Source: Aeromicrobium tamlense (lineage in GTDB: Bacteria > Actinomycetota > Actinomycetes > Propionibacteriales > Nocardioidaceae). Taken from it: DNA of 64,000 nt. The stretch is taken from positions 2,170,001 through 2,234,000 of the forward strand of contig NZ_JACBZN010000001.1 in NCBI RefSeq assembly GCF_013408555.1, given 5' to 3'. Each line of letters opens with the position of its first letter. The first letter of the stretch is position 1. The translations under genes and the position numbers were made by a program. The notes below the pieces were generated by a model. The model was not told the origin of the DNA. It saw nothing but the letters and a program-made list of their open reading frames with translations, and made no database searches. Positions 43,321 through 52,846 of the stretch are shown here, piece by piece.

Positions 43321-44604
43321 TCAGGGGTACAGACCTCGCGCCAGGTGAGCCGTCGCCACGGTCTCGATGGCCAGCACCGTCGCCGCCTGGCGCAAGCTGA
43401 CGTCGCGGCTCTTCGCGGTGCTCAGGACTCGCTCCCATGCGTGGTCCATCCGCTCCTTCAGCCGGGCCTCGACGTCCAGCTCGCTCCACCAGTACGCCTG
43501 GTTCGCCTGGACCCACTCGAAGTAGGACACGATCACGCCCCCGGCATTGGCGAGGATGTCAGGGACCACGAGGCATCCGGCATCCTCGAGGATGCGATCG
43601 GCTTCCGGCGTCGTCGGGCCGTTCGCGCCCTCCACCACGATGGACGCACGGACGCTCTCCGCGTTGCCGGCGTGGATGACGCCTTCGACCGCCGCAGGCA
43701 CGAGGAGATCGACATCGGCGACGAGCAGATCGTCCCGGTGCGGCAGGTCGTCCGCACCGGGAAAGCCGACGACGCTGCCCGACTCGTCGACGTGCCGCTC
43801 CAGCGCCGGGACGTCGATGCCGAACGAGTTCTGGACCGAGCCGTACTGGTCGCTGATGACGGCGACCTTCACGCCCGCCCGCCACAGGAAGAGCGCAGCA
43901 TCGCGTCCGACCTTGCCGAAGCCCTGGACGGCAGCCGTGGTCCGTTCCGGCTCGAGTCCGCGATGACGCAGCGCGGCGAGTGCGACCAGGACCACGCCCC
44001 GCGAGGTCGCACTGGCTCGTCCGAGGGAGCCGCCGAGCTGCGTCGGCTTGCCCGTCACCACGCCGGGGATGGTGAAGCCCTTGTTCACGGAATAGGTGTC
44101 CATCATCCACGCCATGACCTGGCTGTCCGTCCCGATGTCAGGCGCGGGGATGTCGGTCGTCGGGCCGAGGATCGGCATCAGCTCGCTGGTGTACCGCCGC
44201 GTCACGCGCTGGATCTCGGCACGGGAGTACTCGCGCGGGTCGAACGCGATGCCGCCCTTCGCGCCTCCGTAGGGAATGTCGACCAGCGCGCACTTCCAGG
44301 TCATCCACATCGCCAGCGCCCGGACCTCGTCGAGGTCGACGGTCGGGCTGTACCGCAAGCCGCCCTTGGACGGGCCGCGCGACATGTTGTGCTGGACGCG
44401 ATGGCCGACGAGCAACTCGACCGAGCCGTCGTCGCGCCGCAGCGGCACCGAGACCGTCACCTCCCGGCGCGGCGTCGCGAGCATGTCGTACATGCCGTCG
44501 TCATAGCCGAGGATCTTGACGGCTTCGGCGAGCTGGGCTCGCGCGTCCTTCAGCGGGGTGGGGGTCGCGTCCGCGACGAGAGCGCGTGAGGGGTGGGTGG
44601 ACAT
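43321..44604 (-). CDS. Glu/Leu/Phe/Val-type dehydrogenase, probable glutamate dehydrogenase
   Basis: A 427-residue enzyme. Dimerisation domain: VLVGHRVQHN-like segment VELLVGHRVQHNMSRGPSKG, the catalytic region CALVDIPYGGAKGGIAFDP with the active lysine, then PDIGTDSQVMAWMMDTY. NAD domain: AAVQGFGKVGRDAALFLWRAG. C-terminus: NAGGVIVSYFEWVQANQAYWW, typical of glutamate dehydrogenase. It would convert glutamate to 2-oxoglutarate and ammonia. It is the last gene of the 11-gene operon, 49 bases after pxpC, and GGAGTGA precedes its ATG. Confidence 0.9.
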   Translation of the reverse strand: MSTHPSRALVADATPTPLKDARAQLAEAVKILGYDDGMYDMLATPRREVTVSVPLRRDDGSVELLVGHRVQHNMSRGPSKGGLRYSPTVDLDEVRALAMWMTWKCALVDIPYGGAKGGIAFDPREYSRAEIQRVTRRYTSELMPILGPTTDIPAPDIGTDSQVMAWMMDTYSVNKGFTIPGVVTGKPTQLGGSLGRASATSRGVVLVALAALRHRGLEPERTTAAVQGFGKVGRDAALFLWRAGVKVAVISDQYGSVQNSFGIDVPALERHVDESGSVVGFPGADDLPHRDDLLVADVDLLVPAAVEGVIHAGNAESVRASIVVEGANGPTTPEADRILEDAGCLVVPDILANAGGVIVSYFEWVQANQAYWWSELDVEARLKERMDHAWERVLSTAKSRDVSLRQAATVLAIETVATAHLARGLYP

Positions 44605-44653
44605 GGGTACCGGTCACTCCGTTGTGTCGGTGGAAGGGGCGAATCGAGGGAGG

Positions 44654-45577
44654 TCAGACGGGGGTGCGCTGGCGGTCGGCCTCGTACGCGACGAAGTCGA
44701 CCCGTGCGGGGCGGAAGACGACGGTGTCTCCCGCCCGAGCCTGGGCGAGCGAGTCCAGCCCCTCGCGTGTCACCACGCCGATGACGGGATAGCCGCCGGT
44801 GACGGGGTGGTCGTCGAGGAACACGATGGGACCCGAGGTCGGCACCTGGACGGCACCCACCGGGACTCCTTCGCTGGGCAGCTCACCAGGGACGGCACGG
44901 GCGAGCTGGGGCCCGAGGAGACGCACGCCGATCCGGTTGCTGGCGGCTCCCACCGTCCACCGCGTCGCCACGAGGGTGGACAGCGCGGCCTCGGTGAACC
45001 AGTCGTCGCGCGGCCCGAGCACCAGTGGCAGCTCGATCGGACCGTGGGAGGGCCCGTTGGGCACCGGCGCGTGGTCGACAGGAGGGAAGCGTCCCCAGTC
45101 GGTGCCCAGGGTGACCTCGTCGCCGCGCTCGAGTGGCGCGGGACCGATGCCGGCCAGCGTGTCCCGCGAGCGCGATCCCAGCACCTGCGGGACGTCGAGG
45201 CCGCCTCGGACTGCGAGGTAGGTCCGCAGGCCCCACGTCGGCTGGCCGAGTCGGATGGTCGCGCCCGCGGGGACCTGGACGCGCGAGTTGGCTCCGTGCC
45301 GGACGCCATCGACCCACAGGGGCGCCGTCGCACCCGTCGTGGCGATCCAGGTCGCGCCCGTCGTGACGGCCTCGAACCCGCCGAAGGTGACTTCGAGCAC
45401 CGCACATCCCGGCGAGTTCCCGACCAGGCGGTTCGCGAGCGCGTAGGCAGATCGGTCGGCGGCCCCGGAGACGGTCACGCCCATCGCGGCGAGACCGCGG
45501 CGGCCCTGGTCCTGGACGGTCGTGAGGATCCCGGGCTCGACGATGCGCAGGACGGGCGTGGTCGCGGGGCGCCTCAC
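44654..45577 (-). CDS. pxpC: 5-oxoprolinase subunit C (biotin-dependent carboxyltransferase-like)
   Basis: A 307-residue PxpC/KipA-type protein: GILTTVQDQGRRGLAAMGVTVSGAADRSAYALANRLVGN, then YLAVRGGLDVPQVLGSRSRDT, then SEGVPVGAVQVPTSGPIVFLDDHPVTGGYPVIG. These are the family landmarks. With PxpA and PxpB it cleaves 5-oxoproline to glutamate using ATP. The GTG overlaps the pxpB stop by four bases (GTGA). Confidence 0.94.
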   Translation of the reverse strand: MRRPATTPVLRIVEPGILTTVQDQGRRGLAAMGVTVSGAADRSAYALANRLVGNSPGCAVLEVTFGGFEAVTTGATWIATTGATAPLWVDGVRHGANSRVQVPAGATIRLGQPTWGLRTYLAVRGGLDVPQVLGSRSRDTLAGIGPAPLERGDEVTLGTDWGRFPPVDHAPVPNGPSHGPIELPLVLGPRDDWFTEAALSTLVATRWTVGAASNRIGVRLLGPQLARAVPGELPSEGVPVGAVQVPTSGPIVFLDDHPVTGGYPVIGVVTREGLDSLAQARAGDTVVFRPARVDFVAYEADRQRTPV

Positions 45578-46197
45578 GGACGCACCTCGAAGCGCACGGC
45601 CGTGCCGGGGGTGAGCGTCACCGGCTCGGGTCGGTCGACGTCGAACAGGAGGTGGTCGGTGTGCCCGACGATGCGCCAGCCACCCGGGGAATCGGAAGGG
45701 TAGATGCCGGTGAAGTGGTCGGCCATCGCGATGGATCCGGCGGGCACCCTGGTACGCGGCTCGCTCAGCCGAGGGATCGAGGCGGTGTGACCCGGCGCGA
45801 CCAGGTAGCCGAACCCGGGCGCGAAGCCCGTGAAGGCGACCCGCCACGACAGACCCGTGTGCCACTGCACGAACGCTGCACGCGTCATGCCCAGCTCCGC
45901 GCACGTGGCGTCGAGGTCGACGCCGTCGTAGACGGCCTGGATCGTCAGGACGTCGACTGCGCCGTCCGACACGGTCGCCAAGGACTGCTCCGCGGCGATC
46001 GCGGCCACGCGACGCGCCGTGGTGATCGCCGCGTCGAACTCGATGAGGACGGTCCTCACCGCCGGCACGAGCTCGGTGATCCCGTGACCCTCGGGCGTGT
46101 CGCGAGCCTGCTGCAGTCCGCGGTACAGCGCCATCATCTCCTCGAGATCGGCGACCTCCGCCAGCACGGCTGCCGTGCCGGCGGGCATCAGCCTCAC
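45574..46197 (-). CDS. pxpB: 5-oxoprolinase subunit B
   Basis: A 207-residue KipI/PxpB-type protein. The C-terminal cyclophilin-like part carries FTGFAPGFGYLVAPGHTASIPRLSEPRTRVPAGSIAM and YPSDSPGGWRIVGHT, which define the family. The N-terminal part (LADLEEMMALYRGL region, then VRTVLIEFD) also fits. The GTG start overlaps the pxpA stop by four bases. Works as a complex with PxpC. Confidence 0.94.
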   Translation of the reverse strand: MRLMPAGTAAVLAEVADLEEMMALYRGLQQARDTPEGHGITELVPAVRTVLIEFDAAITTARRVAAIAAEQSLATVSDGAVDVLTIQAVYDGVDLDATCAELGMTRAAFVQWHTGLSWRVAFTGFAPGFGYLVAPGHTASIPRLSEPRTRVPAGSIAMADHFTGIYPSDSPGGWRIVGHTDHLLFDVDRPEPVTLTPGTAVRFEVRP

Positions 46198-47009
46198 CGT
46201 GTGCTCCCCACCGGCTCGTCCACCGACGACGTGAGCTCCACACCGGCGGCGGACAGTGCCGATCGCACCCGACGCGCCAACGACACGGCGCCCGGCGAAT
46301 CGCCGTGGACGCAGATGCTGGCGGGGCGGACGGCTGTCGGGCCGCCGTCCAGCGTGTCGACCACGCCTCGGGTCACGACCTGCACGACTCGGTCCGCGAC
46401 CGCCTGGGGATCGTGGATGACCGCTCCGTCCATCGAGCGTGGCGCGAGGCGACCGTCAGCGAGGTAGGCCCGGTCCGCGAAGGCCTCGGTGATCGTCGAG
46501 AGCCCTCGAGCAGCAGCCGACTCCAGCAGCACCGATCCGGGCAGGGACATCACCCCGAGGGACGCATCGATCCGGCACACGGCGTCGACGATCGCCTCGG
46601 CCTGCTCGGTATCGTGCACCGCCGTGTTGTAGAGCGCGCCATGGGGCTTCGCGTACCGGACCTCGCCCCCTTCTGCGCGGGCGATCCCGGACAGGGCGGC
46701 CAGCTGGTAGGCGACGAGATCTGCCAGCTCCTCGCGCGCGATCGTCATGGGTCGCCGGCCGAACCCCGCGAGATCGGGATAGCCGACGTGCGCACCGATG
46801 CGCACGCCGTTGGCCACGGCACGGGAGACGGCACGGCGCATGACGGTGGGGTCACCGGCGTGGAAGCCGCACGCGATGTTCGCCGACGTGACGACGTCGA
46901 GCAGATCGTCGTCCGTTCCGAAGCCCCACCGGCCGTACCCCTCTGCGAGGTCGGCGTTGAGGTCGATCCGATGAGGGCGTGCCCGGGGCTCAGTCGCCGA
47001 GTCGCTCAC
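46194..47009 (-). CDS. pxpA: 5-oxoprolinase subunit A (LamB/YcsF)
   Basis: A 271-residue LamB/YcsF protein: RIDLNADLAEGYGRWGFG, the nearly invariant SANIACGFHAGDP, HVGYPDLAGFGRR, EVRYAKPHGALYN, and a C-terminal SICVHGDSPGAV. PxpA opens the ring of 5-oxoproline together with PxpBC. The GTG start at 47009 overlaps the HbpS/GlcG gene by 20 bases. Confidence 0.95.
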   Translation of the reverse strand: MSDSATEPRARPHRIDLNADLAEGYGRWGFGTDDDLLDVVTSANIACGFHAGDPTVMRRAVSRAVANGVRIGAHVGYPDLAGFGRRPMTIAREELADLVAYQLAALSGIARAEGGEVRYAKPHGALYNTAVHDTEQAEAIVDAVCRIDASLGVMSLPGSVLLESAAARGLSTITEAFADRAYLADGRLAPRSMDGAVIHDPQAVADRVVQVVTRGVVDTLDGGPTAVRPASICVHGDSPGAVSLARRVRSALSAAGVELTSSVDEPVGSTR

Positions 47010-47442
47010 GAGCAGCCTGCTGGGATCGTGCGTCCTCGAACGCGCTCACGGCGGCGGCACTGATCTGCGTGTCGTCGTCGAGCGTGCCACCGGACACGCC
47101 GACGGCGCCGATGACGTTCCCCGTCTCGTCCATGAGGGGGCGACCGCCCGCGAAGGTGACGAGTGGTCGGCCGTTCAGCGCCGTGTTCAGTCCGTAGAAC
47201 GGACCTCCGGGCTGGACGGACGAGTCAAGCGCCCCGGACTCGGCGCGGAGCGACAAGGAGGTGTAGGCCTTGGCCACGGCGAGGTCACGCGCAGCCAGGA
47301 TCGCGTCGGGGTCCGCGGCGAAGGCGAGCAGGTTTCCGCCGAGATCGACCACGGCCACCGCGGAGTGAGCCTCCCGCTGAGCGGCGTGGGCGAGAGCACC
47401 GGCCACTGCGGCCTGGGCGAGGTGGAGCTCGAGTCGAGTCAC
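46990..47442 (-). CDS. HbpS/GlcG (DUF336) family protein
   Basis: A 150-residue protein from the GTG at 47442: VTRLELHLAQAAVAGALAHA, VAVVDLGGNLLAFAADPDAI, GLNTALNGRPLVTFAGGRPLMD, and VIGAVGVSGGTLDDDTQISAAAV are DUF336 motifs. Family members bind haem or resemble PduO, and are often encoded beside oxidoreductases of unusual substrates; their catalytic role is unclear. It sits between the SDR and the pxpABC genes, overlapping both. Confidence 0.88.
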   Translation of the reverse strand: MTRLELHLAQAAVAGALAHAAQREAHSAVAVVDLGGNLLAFAADPDAILAARDLAVAKAYTSLSLRAESGALDSSVQPGGPFYGLNTALNGRPLVTFAGGRPLMDETGNVIGAVGVSGGTLDDDTQISAAAVSAFEDARSQQAARERLGD

Positions 47443-48197
47443 AGCAGGCCTCCGTCGATGATGACCGTCTGACCGGTCATGTAGGACGAGTCGTCCGTCG
47501 CGAGGAACGCGACGGCCTTGGCGATCTCCTGCGGAGTCCCCTGACGCTTCATCGGCACGGAGGAGGCGACCATCTCGTCGAGCACCTCGCGACCACCCAT
47601 GTTCTCGATCGCGGGCGCGTTGAACGGAGTGTCGACCCAACCGGGCGCGAGGCAGTTCACGCGGATGCCCTCGTCCGCGAGCTCGTTCGCCAGCGCTCGC
47701 GAGAACGCCACGATCGCGCCCTTCGACGCCGAGTAGGCCACCTGACCGGGTCCGCCACGCACGCCGGCGATGGACGAGATGTTCACGATCGCTCCGCCGC
47801 CACCTTCGGCCAGGAGCGGCACGCCGTACTTGGCCGCCAGGAAGCACGTCTTGGGATTGACGCCCATCAGCTGGTCCCAGGTCCCCTCGTCGAACTGGGT
47901 GATCGGACCGGACCTCTGGATGCCAGCGTTGTTGACGACGGCGTCGAGTCGGCCGGCCCACTCCCGGACGCGCTCGATCAGCGCCGCCACGTCCGTCGCC
48001 GAGGTCATGTCGGCGTGGACGAAGATCGCCGTGCCGGCCTCGGAGAGCTCGGCCGCCACGGCGTTCCCGTTCGTCTCGTCGAGATCCGCGACGACGACCG
48101 CGTACCCACGGCCCACCAGCTCGCGCGCCGACGCCAGTCCGATGCCCGATGCCGCTCCCGTGACGATCGCGACGGGCTGCGTGAACCTCTCGCTCAT
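47439..48197 (-). CDS. Short-chain dehydrogenase/reductase (SDR)
   Basis: A 252-residue classical SDR. Cofactor motif TGAASGIG; NNAG; catalytic Ser in VNISSIAG; Tyr-Lys in VAYSASKGAIVAF; C-terminal MTGQTVIIDGG. An Asp after strand 2 (VVVADLDETN) favours NAD+ over NADP+. It is embedded in the pxp operon with four-base overlaps on both sides, so it probably oxidises a hydroxyl or aldehyde intermediate on the way to 5-oxoproline or a related lactam; substrate not known. Confidence 0.9.
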   Translation of the reverse strand: MSERFTQPVAIVTGAASGIGLASARELVGRGYAVVVADLDETNGNAVAAELSEAGTAIFVHADMTSATDVAALIERVREWAGRLDAVVNNAGIQRSGPITQFDEGTWDQLMGVNPKTCFLAAKYGVPLLAEGGGGAIVNISSIAGVRGGPGQVAYSASKGAIVAFSRALANELADEGIRVNCLAPGWVDTPFNAPAIENMGGREVLDEMVASSVPMKRQGTPQEIAKAVAFLATDDSSYMTGQTVIIDGGLL

Positions 48198-48652
48198 GCC
48201 TCTGCTCCTTCGGCGGGGGTGGGTCGGAAGATCGGTCCGCGCTCGACGACTCGTTCGAGCATGTCGAGGTAGTCGCCGGTGTCGTCGACCAGCCGGCGGT
48301 CCTCCTGGCCCGGGTATCCCAGGGCGAGGCGGGCGCGGTCATCCATGTAGTAGGCGCCGGACACCAGAACACCGACGGCGACGAACGCCTCAGGATGCTG
48401 CTTCGCATAAGCGCGCAGCGCGTCCTCGAGGCCGGCGTCGATCGGCTCGAGGGTCTCCAGCGCGTGCAGGAGGTCGTCGCGGAGGTCGGGTCGCAGCCTC
48501 AGCGCCTCATCGATCCACCGATCCGCGACGCCGACCTCGGCACCCGAGGGCATCCCGGCCGCCGCGGGGATCAGCACGTCGAGGACACGGACCAGCGTCT
48601 CGCGCTGCGCCGTGTTCAGGGCAGTCGGACTCATGCCGATGGGCGTCGTCAC
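48194..48652 (-). CDS. Gluconate 2-dehydrogenase subunit 3-like protein
   Basis: A 152-residue helical protein of the gluconate_2-dh3 type: LVRVLDVLIPAAAGMPSGAEVGVADRWIDEAL and YYMDDRARLALGYPGQEDRRL. Partners of this kind accompany GMC flavoprotein dehydrogenases. Unlike many homologues it shows no Tat or Sec signal peptide, so a cytoplasmic complex is likely. It overlaps the GMC gene and the SDR gene by four bases each. Confidence 0.82.
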   Translation of the reverse strand: MTTPIGMSPTALNTAQRETLVRVLDVLIPAAAGMPSGAEVGVADRWIDEALRLRPDLRDDLLHALETLEPIDAGLEDALRAYAKQHPEAFVAVGVLVSGAYYMDDRARLALGYPGQEDRRLVDDTGDYLDMLERVVERGPIFRPTPAEGAEA

Positions 48653-50298
48653 GATGCCACCTCCTGGTCACGACGACCGGCGATGAGGTGACGGACCGCG
48701 CGCAGGGTGAGCGCCGCGATGGTCGCCGTCGGGTTCTGACCCGTCGAGGTCACGAAGGTGCTCCCGTCGTAGATGTAGAGGTTCGCGATGTCGTGGGACC
48801 GGCCGTACTGGTCGACGACGCTCGTCTCCGGGTCGTCTCCCATCCGCGTCGTTCCCAGCAGGTGCCAGCCACAGTCCCGCATGAGCGGGGTGTCGTAGGT
48901 CTCGATGGCGCCGGCGGCCAGGTGCGCCTCGCGCGCCCGCGCCAGGTGGAAGTCGAGCAGCCGGCGCGTGTTCTCGCTGGTCTTGTAGATGATCTTCGGA
49001 GCGGGAAGTCCGTCGGAGTCGACGAGCGAGTCCGACAGCACGACGCGATTGGCCTCGTCCGGGAGGTCCTCGGCGATGATGCCCCACTCGAACGACCGGC
49101 CGAACGTCCGGCGCGCCGCCTCGTGGAAGGAGGGACCCCACGCCGCGAGCGGGTCGGGCTCGCCGTCTGCGTCACCGTGCTCGGCATGGCCGCCGTAACC
49201 CGAGCGGTTGCCCAGCGGGCCACCTGCCGGCATGACCTGCCACTTCGCGCCGCGGACGAATCCACGGGACAGATCGGTCTCGTAGAACTCGTGAGAGACG
49301 ATCGACTGACCGGCAGGACCCAGCCAGCTCTCCAGGTCCTCCTCGTAGACGCCGTTCACCGCCGCGTACGGGTGCATCATGAGGCGGCGCCCCACCAGGC
49401 CCGAGGAGTTCGCCAGACCGTGGTCGAAGCTGTCACGACCCGACATCAGCAGCAGACGCGGGGTGCCGACGCCGTTCGCCGCCACGATCACGGTCGAGGC
49501 CGCCACGTGGTGGCGCACGCCGTCGCGATCGATGTAGACGGCACCGTCCGCCAGCCCCTGCGCGTTGACGGTGATCTCGGCCACGCGCGCTCCGGTGATG
49601 AGCCGCACGCCTGCCCGGATGGCCTCCGGCCAGTGCGTCAGGTCGGCGCTGCCCTTCGCGCCCTCGGGGCACCCGGTCTGGCACGTGCCACGCCGCACGC
49701 ACGCCTCGCGGCCGCGGTAGGCCTTGGACGCGATGGCGTTGGGCGCGGGCCACCAGTGCCAGCCCAGCTGGTCCATTCCCTGCGCCGCGCGCAGGCCGAT
49801 CTTGCCGATCGGCAACGGCGGCAGCGGGGGCGCCTCCCCGTCGGGGTAGGTCGGGTCGTCACCGAGCCCCGCGGTGCCCATCTGCTGGTCGATGTCCTCG
49901 TAGAACGGCTGCAGGTCCTCGTAGGTCAACGGCCAGTCGTCGGCGACCCCGTCGAGCGTCCTGACGCGGAAGTCCGACGGGAGCGCACGCACCCAGTGGG
50001 CGCCGTAGAGGATCGTCGCGCCACCGACGCCGGCGTACATGAGCGGGTTGACGTCGGACTCGGTGACGTCGATCGGGTAGTCCGCCGCCCGGCCACGCAC
50101 GTTCGGGTTGGGGTGCCAGTCACGCTGCGCGGACAGCTCCCAGTCCTTCGTGGCGCCCTTGAACGCCGCACGATGGGTCCAGTCGCCCTGCTCCAGGCAG
50201 GTGACGGAGAATCCGGCAGCGATGAGCTCGCTGGCGGCGATGGCTCCGGTGGGTCCGGCGCCGACGATGAGGACCTCGACTCGGTCGGGCTGTGCCAT
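48649..50298 (-). CDS. GMC family FAD-dependent oxidoreductase
   Basis: A 549-residue flavoprotein. FAD motif VLIVGAGPTGAIAASELIAAG with acidic CLEQGDW; VGGATILYGAHW; a Cys-rich segment CVRRGTCQTGCPEGAK that is typical of the gluconate/sorbitol dehydrogenase branch; VIVAANGVGTPRLLLMS; and a C-terminal catalytic His in DCGWHLLGTTRMGDD plus Asn in STGQNPTATIAAL. It should oxidise an alcohol (polyol or sugar-like) and pass electrons on, with the subunit 3-like protein. The ATG at 50298 has AAGGAG 11 bases upstream. Confidence 0.92.
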   Translation of the reverse strand: MAQPDRVEVLIVGAGPTGAIAASELIAAGFSVTCLEQGDWTHRAAFKGATKDWELSAQRDWHPNPNVRGRAADYPIDVTESDVNPLMYAGVGGATILYGAHWVRALPSDFRVRTLDGVADDWPLTYEDLQPFYEDIDQQMGTAGLGDDPTYPDGEAPPLPPLPIGKIGLRAAQGMDQLGWHWWPAPNAIASKAYRGREACVRRGTCQTGCPEGAKGSADLTHWPEAIRAGVRLITGARVAEITVNAQGLADGAVYIDRDGVRHHVAASTVIVAANGVGTPRLLLMSGRDSFDHGLANSSGLVGRRLMMHPYAAVNGVYEEDLESWLGPAGQSIVSHEFYETDLSRGFVRGAKWQVMPAGGPLGNRSGYGGHAEHGDADGEPDPLAAWGPSFHEAARRTFGRSFEWGIIAEDLPDEANRVVLSDSLVDSDGLPAPKIIYKTSENTRRLLDFHLARAREAHLAAGAIETYDTPLMRDCGWHLLGTTRMGDDPETSVVDQYGRSHDIANLYIYDGSTFVTSTGQNPTATIAALTLRAVRHLIAGRRDQEVAS

Positions 50299-50336
50299 GG
50301 GATGACGCTCCTTGCGTTGCGTGGTGGGAGGCGGGC

Positions 50337-51365
50337 TCAGGCGCCGACGAGCCGGCGGGACTTGCCGATCGAGAGACGAGCGAGTCCGATGGCGACGATC
50401 AGAGCGGTGCCGTTGAAGACCGGCTCGACCCAGGACGGGACGCCGAGAATGGTCAGGCCGTTGACGCCGACGGCGAGCAGGTAGACCGAGAGCACGACGC
50501 CCAGGGGGTTGAAGAAGCCGAGCCGGAACGCCGCGAGGCTGAGGAACGCGGCCGCGAACGCCGGCAGGAAGTACGCGTTCGAGATCGACGGGTTGCCCGA
50601 GCCCACCCGAGCCGTGAGGACCAGGCCCGCCAGGGCTGCGAGCGTGGAGCAGGCGATCAGGGCCGTGGCGCGCGTCCGCGCGGTGTTCACGCCAGCGAGG
50701 CGGGCAGCGACCTCGGACGAGCCCACGGCGTACAGGTTGCGGCCCCACGGTCGACGTTCGAGGACGAACCACAGCACAGCGGCGACGACGATCATGTAGT
50801 ACACCGGCAGCGGAAGGCCCAGGAACGACTTCGAGCCGAGGTTCGTCAGGGCGGCCGGCACACCCTCGTAGAGCACCGCTCCCCCGGTGTACCAGAGAAC
50901 GATTCCGCCGAGGACGGTGCTGGTGCCCAGACTCACGACCACCGAGGGCAGGTCGAACTTCACGATGAGGAGCGCGTGGAGGAGTCCGACCACCGCGCCG
51001 ACGGCGAGCACGGCCACGATCACGACCGGAACGGGAAGTCCCTGCTTGGCGGGCAGGCCGGCGGCCAGGATGGACGCCAGCCCCAGGACCGACGCCACGG
51101 ACAGGTCGAAGTCGTTGGCGATCAGCGGGATCATCACCGCGAGCGCCAGGATCGTGAGGACGGCGCTCTCGACGAGGATCGTCCGCAGGTTGGCGCTGTT
51201 GGCGAAGGACACCGGCCGCAGGATGCTGAAGACGACGAGGAGGAGGATGAACAGGCCCACCATGCCGAAGCGGGGCAGGATCGCGCGAAGTCGGTGCGCG
51301 GGCGGGACGGCGGTGGATGCGGTCGACACGTCGGTCGTCTCCGATCGGGTGCTGGATGTGGTCAC
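50337..51365 (-). CDS. RbsC-type ABC permease
   Basis: A 342-residue membrane protein of the ribose/xylose permease family with about ten helices. Motifs: ANLRTILVESAVLTILALAVMIPLIANDFDLSVASVLGLAS (the I-x-x-FDLSVGS-like segment), RPWGRNLYAVGSSEVAARLAGVNT, and LGVPSWVEPVFNG. It would form a homodimeric channel for the preceding ATPase. The GTG at 51365 follows AGGAAGA. The substrate is not a proven sugar; in this operon it may be a lactam or glycoside. Confidence 0.9.
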   Translation of the reverse strand: MTTSSTRSETTDVSTASTAVPPAHRLRAILPRFGMVGLFILLLVVFSILRPVSFANSANLRTILVESAVLTILALAVMIPLIANDFDLSVASVLGLASILAAGLPAKQGLPVPVVIVAVLAVGAVVGLLHALLIVKFDLPSVVVSLGTSTVLGGIVLWYTGGAVLYEGVPAALTNLGSKSFLGLPLPVYYMIVVAAVLWFVLERRPWGRNLYAVGSSEVAARLAGVNTARTRATALIACSTLAALAGLVLTARVGSGNPSISNAYFLPAFAAAFLSLAAFRLGFFNPLGVVLSVYLLAVGVNGLTILGVPSWVEPVFNGTALIVAIGLARLSIGKSRRLVGA

Positions 51366-51382
51366 GATGCTCTTCCTGGTGG

Positions 51383-52846
51383 TCAGTGCATCGCACTGAG
51401 AATGTCGGTGATGACGACGTCCTCGCGCCGGGCGTCGAGGACGACGCGACCCGCGCGAAGGACGACGACGCGGTCGCAGAAGTCGATGATCTCCTCGGGT
51501 TCGACCGCGGTCAGCAGGACGCCGGCACCGGTCTCCGCCGTCATGCGGAGCCGGCGCAGGATGTCCTGCTTCGCCCAGACGTCGATCCCCTGGGTGGGCT
51601 CCTCCGCGACGATGGCGGCCGGCTCGATCGCCAGCCAGCGACCGAGGATCGCCTTCTGCTGGTTGCCGCCGCTCAGCGTCAGGATCGACGCCTCGGGGTC
51701 GCGCGGCTTGACGCTCAGCTCTTCGGTCCACCGGGCCGCGAGCGCCTGCTCGCGACGTCGCGAGATCCCCCCTGCACGGATGGTCCGCGCGAGACTGCGG
51801 ACCGAGATGTTCTCCCGCACGGTCAGTCCCGGCAGGACGCCGCGGCGCGGCCGGTCGCTGGGGACGTAGCCGATGCGGCGCGCGCGGGCGTCGCCTGCGG
51901 TGAGGGGCCGACCCTCGAACTCGACGGTGCCCGCGCGAGCGATCTCGCGTCCGGCGGCCAGCGCACCGAGGCGCTCCAGCCCGCTGCCCACCATGCCGAA
52001 GGCGCCGACGATCTCGCCTCCGTAGATGTCCAGATCCAGGTCGTCGATGGTGTCGTCGTGCAGCGCGCGGATCGACAGGACGGGCTCAGCGGTCCGCACG
52101 GCGGCCCTCGCCTCGTGAGTGGTGTGCACGGGCGCGTCCCCGACCATCAGCTGCACCATGTCCGGGATGGCCAGATCCGCGGTCGGGCCGGTGAAGACCG
52201 ACTCGCCGTTGCGCAGGACCGTGACCGTGTCGGCGAGATCCTTGACCTCTTGCAGGCGGTGGGTGATGAAGACGATGCCGACCCCGCGTGCCGCGAAGGC
52301 CTTCATGGCATCGGCGAGCAGACCGATCTCGTGCGAGGGAAGCGCTGAGGTCGGCTCGTCGAGGACGAGGGAGTCGATCGCCGCTCCGCGGGAGCGGTCC
52401 AGCGCCCGAGCGCAGGCGATGATCGCCTGGTTGGCCAGGCTCAGGCTGGCGAGCTGCTGGTCCAGCGTGTTCTCGAGGCCGAACTCGGCGAGGGCGTTGC
52501 GGGCCCGCTTCGCCTCGGTCTTCCAGTCGATCTGTCCGAAGCGCATCGCCATCGGTCGACCGATGACGAAGTTCTCCAGGACGGTGAGGCTGGGGAGGAG
52601 GCCCAGGTCCTGGTGGACGAAGGCCACCTCCCCCATGCTGACGGTGCCCTCGTCCGCGCTGTGGTAGCCGTCCATCACCTTGACGAGGGTGGACTTGCCG
52701 GATCCGTTGAGGCCGATGAGGGCGTGGATGGAGCCGGGGGCCACCTCGAGCGAGACGTTGCGCAGCGCCTTCGTCGCCCCGAAGGTCTTGCTGACGTTCT
52801 CGATCCGGATGGGCTGATGACCCGCGGTCGAGGGCACCTGACTCAC
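51383..52846 (-). CDS. RbsA-type ABC ATPase with two nucleotide-binding domains
   Basis: A 487-residue protein with two ABC domains. Domain 1: GLNGSGKST, signature LSLANQAIIACARAL, Walker B SLVLDEPTSAL. Domain 2 is degenerate as in RbsA: no P-loop lysine (GMVGSGLER), signature LSGGNQQKAI, and Walker B with Glu in place of Asp (IVAEEPTQGIDV). The GTG start overlaps the substrate-binding protein stop by four bases. Confidence 0.93.
   Translation of the reverse strand: MSQVPSTAGHQPIRIENVSKTFGATKALRNVSLEVAPGSIHALIGLNGSGKSTLVKVMDGYHSADEGTVSMGEVAFVHQDLGLLPSLTVLENFVIGRPMAMRFGQIDWKTEAKRARNALAEFGLENTLDQQLASLSLANQAIIACARALDRSRGAAIDSLVLDEPTSALPSHEIGLLADAMKAFAARGVGIVFITHRLQEVKDLADTVTVLRNGESVFTGPTADLAIPDMVQLMVGDAPVHTTHEARAAVRTAEPVLSIRALHDDTIDDLDLDIYGGEIVGAFGMVGSGLERLGALAAGREIARAGTVEFEGRPLTAGDARARRIGYVPSDRPRRGVLPGLTVRENISVRSLARTIRAGGISRRREQALAARWTEELSVKPRDPEASILTLSGGNQQKAILGRWLAIEPAAIVAEEPTQGIDVWAKQDILRRLRMTAETGAGVLLTAVEPEEIIDFCDRVVVLRAGRVVLDARREDVVITDILSAMH

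Noticed and set aside
46305..47063. Plus-strand open frame opposite pxpA
   Set aside because: The minus strand encodes a complete LamB/YcsF protein; the plus frame is a shadow.
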